This document shows, in pieces, positions 1 to 5,594 of a stretch of DNA of 5,594 nucleotides. This stretch comes from JAIBBG01 sp043748015 (GTDB lineage: Bacteria > Bacteroidota > Bacteroidia > Flavobacteriales_D > Sanyastnellaceae), in contig JAYTOA010000104.1 of NCBI GenBank assembly GCA_043748015.1, forward strand, positions 1-5,594, read 5' to 3'. Both the position numbers and the translations under genes were made by a program. The notes below the pieces were generated by a model. That model saw only the letters and a list, made by a program, of their open reading frames with translations, did no database searches and had not been told where the DNA came from. Every line of letters starts with the position of its first letter. Position 1 is the stretch's first letter.

Positions 1-937
1 ACATGTAAACGAAGAAAAGTGGAGCCGTGATTGCTAGCAACCACAAAATCTTTTTCTCTTTTGATTTTATCACATAGATAAGTCCCGCGACTGTCATCAC
101 AAAAAACAAGTATCCGTGAAAGGAGCTGAAATAAAATTTGTAGAGAACATCTCCGAAGTTCTCTCCCAACTCTCTGAATCCATCTTTTAATGATCGTCCC
201 GAATTGTACCACAGCCCGTATGTTTCTGAGAGATGAACATTCCACACGAAGTACCACCAAAATACTGCGGTAAGGCAAAGTATTGATGCAATCGCAAATG
301 CAATTCGCGTTTTGGCACCAATGCCCTTTTCGAAAAAAGGAAATGCAAGTACCGCGAGATACAACCCAAATGGAATCTTGACCAGTGCACCTAAAGTCGC
401 GAAGAGAAAATATAACGGCAGGTATTTCCACTTGCTTGTGCGTAAAAATTGCACTCCGTAATAAAGTCCAATGACGATCAGCGAAAGACTTACCGGGTCG
501 GGAAGCACTTTTCTCGCTAAGTGAAATAGCGCAGAGAATGCAAGAGCAATTGTTGCATACAATGCCTGTTTCTTTTCGAAGTAAAGTGCGAGAAGTTGAT
601 AGAAATACCAAAGACCGAATGACACTACTATAAGTGTTATCAATCTCCCGTACCAATGGTCATACCCGAAAATTGTTGATGTGAGATAGATGGAATAACT
701 CAACACAGGAAACTCCATTCCAACAACACCGCGTTGATCACCCGTTTCGTCCAGAGTAGGATAAAAAATATTGTTGTCGAGCTGATAGAAATTGCGCGCA
801 ACCATCAACGATGTTGTCTGTCGCCAGTTGTGCGATACTTCTATTGGAGGATCTGTTATGTGAAAAAGCCTCACTGCAAAAAGTAAGACGATGAGTACGA
901 TAACTTTCCCCTCGTATGTTTTTAGTAGGTCACGCAA
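1..937 (-). CDS. GT39/PMT-type membrane glycosyltransferase (partial, C-terminus outside window)
   Basis: The minus strand is open from just after the mutase stop to the left edge: 312 codons with no stop, so the C-terminus is missing. The product is very hydrophobic, with about eight or nine likely membrane segments (for example near residues 12-26, 76-92, 99-120, 125-140, 149-165, 172-202 and 212-232). After the first segment comes a loop with HNWRQT (36-41), ARNFY (47-51), IFYP (57-60) and EFP (75-77). This pattern recurs in bacterial family 39 (PMT/ArnT-like, GT-C fold) transferases, which move a sugar from a polyprenyl-phosphate donor at the inner membrane. Substrate is unknown. The start chosen is TTG at 937, 9 bases after the mutase stop; the in-frame codon TAA at 949-947 is that stop, so only non-ATG starts precede the first membrane segment. 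No Shine-Dalgarno is seen at usual spacing. Translation is probably coupled to the mutase gene. The GT39 call rests on motif memory, and another GT-C family is possible. Confidence 0.72.
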   Translation of the reverse strand, partial: MRDLLKTYEGKVIVLIVLLFAVRLFHITDPPIEVSHNWRQTTSLMVARNFYQLDNNIFYPTLDETGDQRGVVGMEFPVLSYSIYLTSTIFGYDHWYGRLITLIVVSFGLWYFYQLLALYFEKKQALYATIALAFSALFHLARKVLPDPVSLSLIVIGLYYGVQFLRTSKWKYLPLYFLFATLGALVKIPFGLYLAVLAFPFFEKGIGAKTRIAFAIASILCLTAVFWWYFVWNVHLSETYGLWYNSGRSLKDGFRELGENFGDVLYKFYFSSFHGYLFFVMTVAGLIYVIKSKEKKILWLLAITAPLFFVYM

Positions 938-946
938 AATATTTGT

Positions 947-2692
947 TTACAATCCAAGCTCTCCCTGGATGGTTTTGATGCGTGCTTCCATTTTCAACAC
1001 TTGTGCGCCGTATTGTGAAGGGCCTTCGAATTTTTCTTTCAGCGAAAAGTAAAACTTGATTTTCGGTTCGGTACCACTTGGTCGTGCTGTAATCTTGCTG
1101 CCATCAGCAAGCATGAATTGCAACACGTTTGAAACCGGCAAGTCAACCTTTGTTGATTTTCCTGTTACTAAATCTTTCAATTCTCCAATTTGAATATCGC
1201 GTAGTGCAACAACGGCTGATCCACCGAGTGACGACGGTGGATTGCTGCGCAACTCAACCATTTTCTCGTTGATCTTTTGGATGCCTTCAAGGCCTTTGAT
1301 GGTAACGGAGAGAAGCGTTTCGTGATACAAACCAAGCTGCTCGAAAATTTCCATCAACAGATCCCACATCGTTCTATTGTTGGCATTGCACCAGGCCGCG
1401 ATTTCGCAAATAACAGCAGAGGAAATGATGGCGTCTTTATCGCGAACAAATTCACCAACGGAATAGCCATAGCTCTCTTCTCCACCACAGATAAACGTTT
1501 CAGCACCTTCCTTCTTGCCGATAACTCCGGCTATGTTCTTGAATCCTGTCAATGTTTCATACCACTTCACATTGAAATGCTCTGCAATTTTTTCAACAAG
1601 ATTCGTGGTGACGGTTGTCTTGGCAATGTATTCTTTTCCCGTAAGGAGATTTTTATTTTTCCATTGGGTTAGTTGGTAATAGACAATCAACGATAAAGTT
1701 TGATTTCCATTCATCAACACCATGTTTCCTTCATTATTCCGGATGGCAAGTCCAACTCTGTCTGTGTCAGGATCGGTTCCTAATACAACATCAGCGTTTT
1801 GTTTTTCAGCCAACGCAAGCGCCATACTCAGTGCTTCTTTTTCTTCCGGATTAGGCGATACCACGGTGGAGAAATTTCCGTCGGGTATGGCTTGTTCTTC
1901 TACGGTGTAAACATTCTGAAAACCAAGTCTGGAAAGCGCTTTCGGAACCATTGTGATTCCGGCTCCGTGAATGCTTGTATAAACAACTTTAAGTGTTGAT
2001 GATTGCTCAATCTCTTTTTTGGAGTGAATGATCGTCATCAAATTTTTGAAATATTCCACTTCTATTTCCGGTCCTATGGAATGAATCAATGAAGCGTCAC
2101 CGTCGAATTTTACATCATCCGGCGAAGTTACTTTCCTCACCTCGCTGATAATTCCTTTGTCATGTGGCGCCAACACCTGACCGCCATCTTCCCAATATGC
2201 TTTGTAACCGTTGTATTCTTTCGGATTATGCGAAGCTGTGATGACAATTCCGGCTTGACACTTTAGTTGTCGCACAGCAAACGATAAAAGTGGTGTAGGT
2301 CGCAACTCATCGAAGATATGCACGCTTATTCCATTTGCGGAAAGCACTGTTGCAGCGGTTTCTGCAAAGAATTTGGAATTGTTGCGTGAATCGTATGCAA
2401 TTGCAACAGAACATTTTTTACCCGAAAATTGTGAAATGATATAATTGGCAAATCCTTGCGTGGCCATGCCTACAGTGTATTTGTTCATACACATTGTTCC
2501 AACACCCATGATGCCACGCAATCCGCCTGTTCCGAATTCGAGGTCGCTGTAAAAAGACTCGGTGAGCGTTTTCACATCACTCTCCATCAACTGTTGGATT
2601 TGCTTTTTTGAAGCTTCATCTACCGCTGTGGATTTCAACCATGATTCAGCTTTTGCTAAAGCGGTTGAAGAAATATCTGTCATTGTTTCCAT
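947..2692 (-). CDS. Phospho-sugar mutase (phosphoglucomutase/phosphomannomutase)
   Basis: This enzyme of the alpha-D-phosphohexomutase superfamily interconverts the 1- and 6-phosphates of glucose and/or mannose in the cytoplasm through a phosphoserine. From the ATG at 2692 it has 581 residues, usual for the long bacterial PgcA/PGM2-like branch. Visible in order: GTGGLRG (54-60) in domain 1; the active loop TASHNP (152-157) with catalytic Ser154; the metal loop DPDTDR (307-312); the sugar-specificity loop GGEESYG (403-409); and the phosphate loop RPSGTEPK (537-544). All key residues are present, so it should be active. The open frame extends to a TTG at 2713 (588 aa). I prefer ATG 2692, or ATG 2683, because family members usually begin about there and the TTG lies inside a possible -7 element. 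The gene is 66 bases downstream of rfbD and 9 bases upstream of the membrane transferase start, so a three-gene operon is likely. Glucose versus mannose preference cannot be read from sequence. Confidence 0.95.
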   Translation of the reverse strand: METMTDISSTALAKAESWLKSTAVDEASKKQIQQLMESDVKTLTESFYSDLEFGTGGLRGIMGVGTMCMNKYTVGMATQGFANYIISQFSGKKCSVAIAYDSRNNSKFFAETAATVLSANGISVHIFDELRPTPLLSFAVRQLKCQAGIVITASHNPKEYNGYKAYWEDGGQVLAPHDKGIISEVRKVTSPDDVKFDGDASLIHSIGPEIEVEYFKNLMTIIHSKKEIEQSSTLKVVYTSIHGAGITMVPKALSRLGFQNVYTVEEQAIPDGNFSTVVSPNPEEKEALSMALALAEKQNADVVLGTDPDTDRVGLAIRNNEGNMVLMNGNQTLSLIVYYQLTQWKNKNLLTGKEYIAKTTVTTNLVEKIAEHFNVKWYETLTGFKNIAGVIGKKEGAETFICGGEESYGYSVGEFVRDKDAIISSAVICEIAAWCNANNRTMWDLLMEIFEQLGLYHETLLSVTIKGLEGIQKINEKMVELRSNPPSSLGGSAVVALRDIQIGELKDLVTGKSTKVDLPVSNVLQFMLADGSKITARPSGTEPKIKFYFSLKEKFEGPSQYGAQVLKMEARIKTIQGELGL

Positions 2693-2710
2693 GTCTTTAT
2701 TTTGTTGTTG

Positions 2711-2741
2711 CAAATTAAGTCAAGGCTGTTGTTGTAACCAA
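2711..2741 (-). promoter_or_regulatory. Possible Bacteroidota-type promoter inside the rfbD-mutase gap
   Basis: Reading the minus strand, TTG (2741-2739) is followed after 20 bases by TTAATTTG (2718-2711). The latter matches the Bacteroidota -7 consensus TAnnTTTG at all defined positions but one (T for A at the second base), and spacing is in the usual 19-21 range. It would start transcription just before the ATG at 2692 and could give the mutase and membrane transferase their own expression. Such near matches arise by chance in AT-rich DNA, so this is tentative. Confidence 0.3.
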
Positions 2742-2758
2742 TTTTCACAGAACCTGAA

Positions 2759-3640
2759 TCAACCTTCATTCAGTTTTTGCAAAGCGTTTTTCAATCCGTC
2801 TTTCCAATGCAAGGGTGTGATGCTCGTGTTCTCTTCCCATTTCGAGTGATCGAGCTTCGAATATTTTGGGCGGATAGCCTTTACCGGAAACGCGCTGCTG
2901 TCAACGGCTATCACTGGCACATCCATCTTCGCCTGCGCCATAATTTCAGTTGCGAAATCATACCACGATGCTTCTCCTTTTTGTGAGTAGTGATAAAGAC
3001 CAAATTCAATGGATTCTTGTTCAATCAGTACTTTGTGTAACAATTTCAAAATGTCGGAAGCAAGATCTCCGGCATGCGTTGGTGATGCCACTTGATCATT
3101 CACGACTTTGAGTTCATCACGCTCTTTTGCAAGTCGAAGCATCGTCTTCATGAAATTGTGGCCAAAGGAGCTATACAACCACGATGTACGAATGGTATAA
3201 TGTCGTTTTACTTTTTCATCGACCATTTTTTCTCCTTGCCATTTGCTGTGCCCATAAATGTTGAGTGGCTTCACACTGTTCGATTCTTTGTAAGGAGTTT
3301 TTTTCTTGCCATCAAAAACATAGTCGGTGGAAATATGGATGAGCAGCGCCCCTGCTGCATGACAGGCTTCAGCAATGAATCCCGGTGCAGCACGGTTTCC
3401 AAGCATAGCCATTTCGGGTTCGTCTTCGGCCCGTTCAACATTTGTATAGGCAGCGCAGTTGATTACAACATCTGGTTTGTGTTCCAGAATATGTTTCATT
3501 ACCCATGACTCAACTGTCACATCCAATTCAAGTTTCCCTACAAACAAAAAATTGAATTGAGAATTCCGTTCTGCAATGGATCGAAACTCCTGGCCAAGCT
3601 GGCCATCCGCGCCTGTTATGAGTATTATCGGTTGCGACAT
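2759..3640 (-). CDS. rfbD: dTDP-4-dehydrorhamnose reductase
   Basis: RfbD/RmlD reduces dTDP-4-keto-L-rhamnose to dTDP-L-rhamnose with NAD(P)H, the last of four steps from glucose-1-phosphate, in the cytoplasm. The 293 residues match the family length. An N-terminal Rossmann fold begins ILITGADGQLG, with the nucleotide motif GADGQLG at 10-16. Then come NCAAYTNVERAEDEPE (61-76), STDYVFDG (104-111), the extended-SDR catalytic pair in YGHSK (Tyr129, Lys133), RTSWLY (151-156) and VNDQVASPTHAGDLA (180-194). The C-terminal substrate region includes RPKYSKLD (257-264). The start is ATG at 3640, preceded by an A-rich stretch (AAGAAAAGAAC) rather than a clear Shine-Dalgarno. It is first in the leftward group and diverges from the outer-membrane gene. 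The rfbA, rfbB and rfbC partners are not in this window, so they must lie elsewhere if the pathway is complete. A related sugar-nucleotide reductase is possible but less likely. Confidence 0.93.
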   Translation of the reverse strand: MSQPIILITGADGQLGQEFRSIAERNSQFNFLFVGKLELDVTVESWVMKHILEHKPDVVINCAAYTNVERAEDEPEMAMLGNRAAPGFIAEACHAAGALLIHISTDYVFDGKKKTPYKESNSVKPLNIYGHSKWQGEKMVDEKVKRHYTIRTSWLYSSFGHNFMKTMLRLAKERDELKVVNDQVASPTHAGDLASDILKLLHKVLIEQESIEFGLYHYSQKGEASWYDFATEIMAQAKMDVPVIAVDSSAFPVKAIRPKYSKLDHSKWEENTSITPLHWKDGLKNALQKLNEG

Positions 3641-3772
3641 GTTCTTTTCTTATTTGATGCGAAAATAGCGGCTCTTTTAACATTGCTTATTGCAAACGCT
3701 TCAGATGAAACGCTAAATTTGGGGCATTGGCATAATGATTGGCTTCACGAAACGGAACCAATTTTTTTTGTT
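3641..3772. promoter_or_regulatory. Divergent intergenic control region between rfbD and the outer-membrane protein gene
   Basis: These 132 bases separate two start codons that face away from each other, so they must carry promoters in both directions. The rightward promoter is clear (3690-3721). For the leftward rfbD transcript I see only a weak candidate: TATTTTCG on the minus strand (3667-3660), one base off TAnnTTTG, with the nearest TTG about 25 bases upstream, which is too far. A run of eight T (3762-3769) precedes the outer-membrane start. Confidence 0.6.
3690..3721 (+). promoter_or_regulatory. Bacteroidota-type promoter of the outer-membrane protein gene
   Basis: TTG at 3690-3692 (-33) and TAAATTTG at 3714-3721 (-7) are separated by 21 bases. 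The second element is an exact match to the Bacteroidota consensus TAnnTTTG used by the primary sigma factor of that phylum. Transcription would begin a few bases after 3721, leaving a leader of about 45 bases before the ATG at 3773. The -33 TTG lies at the edge of a small inverted repeat, TTGC-TTATT-GCAA (3683-3695), whose arms are too short to call an operator. Confidence 0.6.
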
Positions 3773-4483
3773 ATGAAAAAAAAAATAATTCTCATAGCGC
3801 TCATCACTGTTTTTACAGCAGCTCATTTTTCCGGAAATGCGCAAAAGCGCCGTTCAGCAACACTTACAGTAGGTGGTCAAATTGTTCAACCAAGAGGAGA
3901 ATTCGCAATGCAATACGGTGGTTATCCGGCAGGCTTTGGAGCGAACTTTACTTCGCCTTTGGGTAATTCTCCGTTGGAAGTTGGTGTCGGATTCGCTTGG
4001 AATAACATGGGGTCACAAAACAAGGACATTAGCGCACTCGTGTACACGGATACTTCAGGAACCGATATTTATGAAACCGGCACAATGCGCATTCGCAGCA
4101 CCATCAACAGGTATCAGGCGATTGCGAGATTCCGTCCGTTTGTGGGAAAAATTCAACCTTATGCCGATGCATTTGCGGGCATCGAAGCGTATAAAACAAA
4201 GACAGACATTACCATCGATAACAGTGGTTATTCTTCAGCGTCCAATTCTGAAAGACCACATCTCGACATGACATATACTTATGGTTGGGCCGTTGGGTTA
4301 AGGCTAGGGCTGACACCCAACATTCACGTGGAAGGTCGTTTTGAAAATATGTCGGGAGGACAAGTTTCGTTCGTTGACAAATCAACAATTGTTGTTGAGG
4401 ACAACAATGAAATCACTTTCGATACCAAACGATCGACAACCGATAAATACACTTATTTGTTAGGTATTACAGTTGCTTTCTAG
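3773..4483 (+). CDS. Secreted beta-barrel outer-membrane protein, function unknown
   Basis: The 236-residue protein starts MKKKIILIALITVF, a Sec signal peptide with a lysine-rich head and hydrophobic core, probably cut after GNA at residue 23. The mature part of about 213 residues alternates polar and hydrophobic residues with many Gly and aromatic residues, as in small (about eight-strand) outer-membrane barrels of the OMP_b-brl/porin-family type. Barrel-like stretches include GVGFAWNN (71-78), RYQAIARFRPF (113-123), YTYGWAVGLRLGL (168-180) and the closing YTYLLGITVAF (226-236), which ends in Phe as BAM-assembled barrels typically do. The open frame extends upstream to 3557 in antisense to rfbD, but the signal peptide and the promoter at 3690-3721 fix the start at ATG 3773. 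No Shine-Dalgarno is present. Codons 2 to 5 contain a run of ten A. Ligand or role cannot be told from sequence; a structural or adhesive role is as possible as a pore. Confidence 0.85.
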   Translation: MKKKIILIALITVFTAAHFSGNAQKRRSATLTVGGQIVQPRGEFAMQYGGYPAGFGANFTSPLGNSPLEVGVGFAWNNMGSQNKDISALVYTDTSGTDIYETGTMRIRSTINRYQAIARFRPFVGKIQPYADAFAGIEAYKTKTDITIDNSGYSSASNSERPHLDMTYTYGWAVGLRLGLTPNIHVEGRFENMSGGQVSFVDKSTIVVEDNNEITFDTKRSTTDKYTYLLGITVAF

Positions 4484-4601
4484 TGAACGATAATGAATTG
4501 AAACCCGGAGGTAAATCTCCGGGTTTTTTGTTTTTCGACAGCAGGCCAATGACCAGTCGAATATCAATAGACAAATTTTAAGATTAGATTGCATCACTAC
4601 T
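4484..4601. other. Intergenic region between outer-membrane protein and acyltransferase genes
   Basis: These 118 bases hold the terminator at 4501-4535 and about 66 bases of AT-rich leader before the acyltransferase. Because the terminator should stop transcription from upstream, a promoter is expected between 4536 and 4601, but I see no good TAnnTTTG element there; the nearest resemblance, TAGATTGC, is poor. No ribosome binding site precedes the ATG at 4602. Confidence 0.5.
4501..4535 (+). terminator. Intrinsic terminator after the outer-membrane protein gene
   Basis: A perfect 10-base-pair stem, AAACCCGGAG (4501-4510) with CTCCGGGTTT (4517-4526), encloses a six-base loop GTAAAT. The T-run continues as TTTTTTGTTTTT to 4535. 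It begins 17 bases after the stop codon at 4483. This is a textbook rho-independent terminator, which suggests that the outer-membrane gene is transcribed alone and that the acyltransferase downstream has its own promoter. The stem also reads on the minus strand, but the poly-T end favours the plus strand. Confidence 0.92.
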
Positions 4602-5363
4602 ATGATGATGCGATTGTTGCTATCACCCTTTTATTTAATCTATAAACTCTGGATCGGATTGGTTTTCTGGACGACCTTGATTTTGTTGTATCCGGCTTTT
4701 TTTATTTTACTTCAGAAGAAGAAATGGTTTCCCACAGCTTTTAAATTGAAGCGAATCTGGGCAACCATTATTCAGACGATGCTTTTCTGTCCAATGAAAG
4801 TTGTGGGAAGAGAGAATTTACCAAAGCCGCCGTTTATCATTGTTTCTAATCATAGCTCACACCTCGACACAGTCTTCATGTATCGTGCAATCAACAGGTA
4901 CTTTCTCTTCATTGGTAAAGGTGAATTATTGAAGTGGCCCTTGTTCCGACTTTTTTTCAGGACTATGGATATTCCAATTGATCGCATGCATCGGAAGAGT
5001 GCTTACGATTCATTGCAAAAGGCATATGAAGCATTGGAACGAAATGAATGCGTAGCCATATACCCGGAAGGAACAATTCCCCTCTCATCACCACGGATGA
5101 AATCGTTTAAAAATGGTGCGTTCAAGATGGCGCAAGATAGAAAGGTGCCAATTGTTCCTATTACGTGGCAGACGAATTATCGCGTTATCAATAATCCTGA
5201 AAAAATATTTTCTCCGTCGCATCCAAGTATGATCAGGGTTGTCATTCATCCAGCTGTTTATCCAAAGGGCGATAGTGATAATGATTTAATAGCTTTGCGC
5301 AATGAGGTTTTTATTTCCATCGACAGTGCGCTGCCATCGAAGTACAGTCAATCTGCATCGTAG
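4602..5363 (+). CDS. PlsC-type lysophospholipid (1-acylglycerol-3-phosphate) acyltransferase
   Basis: The 253-residue protein has the four blocks of the glycerolipid acyltransferase (LPLAT/PlsC) family. Block I is NHSSHLD (83-89), the HX4D catalytic motif with His84 and Asp89. Block II is IGKGELLKWPLF (104-115) running to IDR (126-128). Block III is YPEGT (154-158), with Glu156 expected to hold the glycerol phosphate. Block IV is VPIVPI (182-187). A hydrophobic stretch at about 13-38 should anchor it in the inner membrane. The family transfers an acyl chain to the sn-2 position of lysophosphatidic acid to make phosphatidic acid; some members instead acylate ornithine lipids or other lysolipids, so the substrate is not certain. 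After EGT there is Ile rather than the common Arg. Three ATG codons in a row (4602-4610) begin the frame, and no Shine-Dalgarno separates them; 4602 is taken. A glycosyltransferase gene follows 40 bases later, probably in the same transcript. Confidence 0.9.
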   Translation: MMMRLLLSPFYLIYKLWIGLVFWTTLILLYPAFFILLQKKKWFPTAFKLKRIWATIIQTMLFCPMKVVGRENLPKPPFIIVSNHSSHLDTVFMYRAINRYFLFIGKGELLKWPLFRLFFRTMDIPIDRMHRKSAYDSLQKAYEALERNECVAIYPEGTIPLSSPRMKSFKNGAFKMAQDRKVPIVPITWQTNYRVINNPEKIFSPSHPSMIRVVIHPAVYPKGDSDNDLIALRNEVFISIDSALPSKYSQSAS

Positions 5364-5403
5364 CAACATCGTGAAATTATTTTTAGAAGTGTTTTGAAAT
5401 CAT

Positions 5404-5594
5404 ATGAGCATTAAGAAACTTTCGGTTCTGATACCGGCATATAATGAGGAAGCGACCATCGTTTCGATTCTCGACAAATTGTCGGCTATTCGCTTGATGA
5501 ATGATATTTCTATGGAACTGGTTGTGGTGAACGACGCTTCGAAAGACCTAACCGGTGAATTGATCAAGTCGTACATTCAATCCAATCCGCAACG
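5404..5594 (+). CDS. Family 2 glycosyltransferase (partial, N-terminal 63 codons)
   Basis: The frame opens with ATG at 5404 and runs off the right edge. The 63 residues show the GT-A nucleotide-sugar fold of family 2: a beta strand and loop SVLIPAYNEE (7-16), a helix with VSILDKL (20-26), then ELVVVNDASKDLTGE (38-52), corresponding to the usual VVNDGSTDxT that binds the nucleotide. The layout resembles polyprenyl- or dolichyl-phosphate mannose/glucose synthases, but most of the protein, including the acceptor part and any membrane tail, lies outside the window, so donor and acceptor are open. It begins 40 bases after the acyltransferase stop on the same strand and is probably co-transcribed. 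There is no Shine-Dalgarno before the start. A weak -7-like TATTTTTA at 5378-5385 is too poor to call a separate promoter. Confidence 0.88.
   Translation, partial: MSIKKLSVLIPAYNEEATIVSILDKLSAIRLMNDISMELVVVNDASKDLTGELIKSYIQSNPQ

Noticed and set aside
142..164. Inverted repeat AGAGAAC / GTTCTCT with a nine-base loop
   Set aside because: It lies inside the membrane transferase coding sequence, has only seven pairs and no T-run; likely chance.
187..390. 67-codon ATG-started frame on the minus strand
   Set aside because: It is out of frame with the much longer membrane transferase that covers the same bases and has a convincing protein sequence.
1277..1672. 131-codon open frame on the plus strand
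   Set aside because: It lies wholly antisense within the mutase gene, whose motifs are all intact; the encoded sequence has no recognisable domain.
3092..3508. 138-codon open frame on the plus strand
   Set aside because: It is antisense inside rfbD and rich in Phe, Cys and His in the way of a mirror frame.
3660..3667. TATTTTCG on the minus strand as an rfbD promoter
   Set aside because: One consensus base is wrong and no TTG lies at 19-21 bases upstream; noted as a candidate only.
3557..3772. Upstream extension of the outer-membrane protein frame by 72 codons
   Set aside because: It runs antisense through rfbD, would hide the signal peptide in the middle of the protein, and starts upstream of the best promoter.
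3873..4271. 132-codon open frame on the plus strand
   Set aside because: It overlaps the outer-membrane gene in another frame and lacks a start region or recognisable motif.
1..5594. A novel defence, mobile or RNA-based system
   Set aside because: All coding space is taken by recognisable envelope and metabolic families; no repeats array, transposase, integrase, toxin pair, tRNA or unusual structured non-coding region was seen.

Overview
The window looks like an ordinary chromosomal segment from a member of the Bacteroidota, probably an environmental Cytophagales-, Chitinophagales- or Sphingobacteriales-like organism. Four things point there: moderate-to-low GC by eye; almost no Shine-Dalgarno sequences before the starts; a well-formed Bacteroidota-type promoter (TTG, 21 bases, TAAATTTG) before the outer-membrane gene; and protein types (long-form phospho-sugar mutase, small MKKK-leader barrel protein, short PlsC-like acyltransferase) that are common in that phylum. 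The genus cannot be fixed from this sequence alone.

Layout. Minus strand, transcribed leftward from about 3640: rfbD (dTDP-4-dehydrorhamnose reductase), then a phosphoglucomutase/phosphomannomutase, then a multi-pass membrane protein of the GT39/PMT type that runs off the left edge. The membrane protein starts with TTG only 9 bases after the mutase stop. Plus strand, transcribed rightward from about 3773: a secreted beta-barrel outer-membrane protein closed by a strong intrinsic terminator, then a PlsC-type acyltransferase, then the first 63 codons of a family 2 glycosyltransferase that runs off the right edge. The two groups diverge from a 132-base intergenic region (3641-3772). No gap exceeds 300 bases.

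How the genes fit together. All six concern the cell envelope. The mutase can supply glucose-1-phosphate, the entry point to dTDP-sugars, and RfbD performs the last step to dTDP-L-rhamnose. GT39 enzymes use polyprenyl-phosphate sugars, and the GT2 enzyme at the right edge may be of the kind that makes such donors. The acyltransferase belongs to phospholipid synthesis, and the barrel protein sits in the outer membrane. Joint action is inferred from gene order and families only.

I found no RNA gene, CRISPR array, insertion sequence or phage element, and no evidence of a new biological system. The points most worth checking are the unlabelled membrane protein in the first 937 bases, the T8/A10 tracts around the start of the outer-membrane gene, and the start choice of the mutase.
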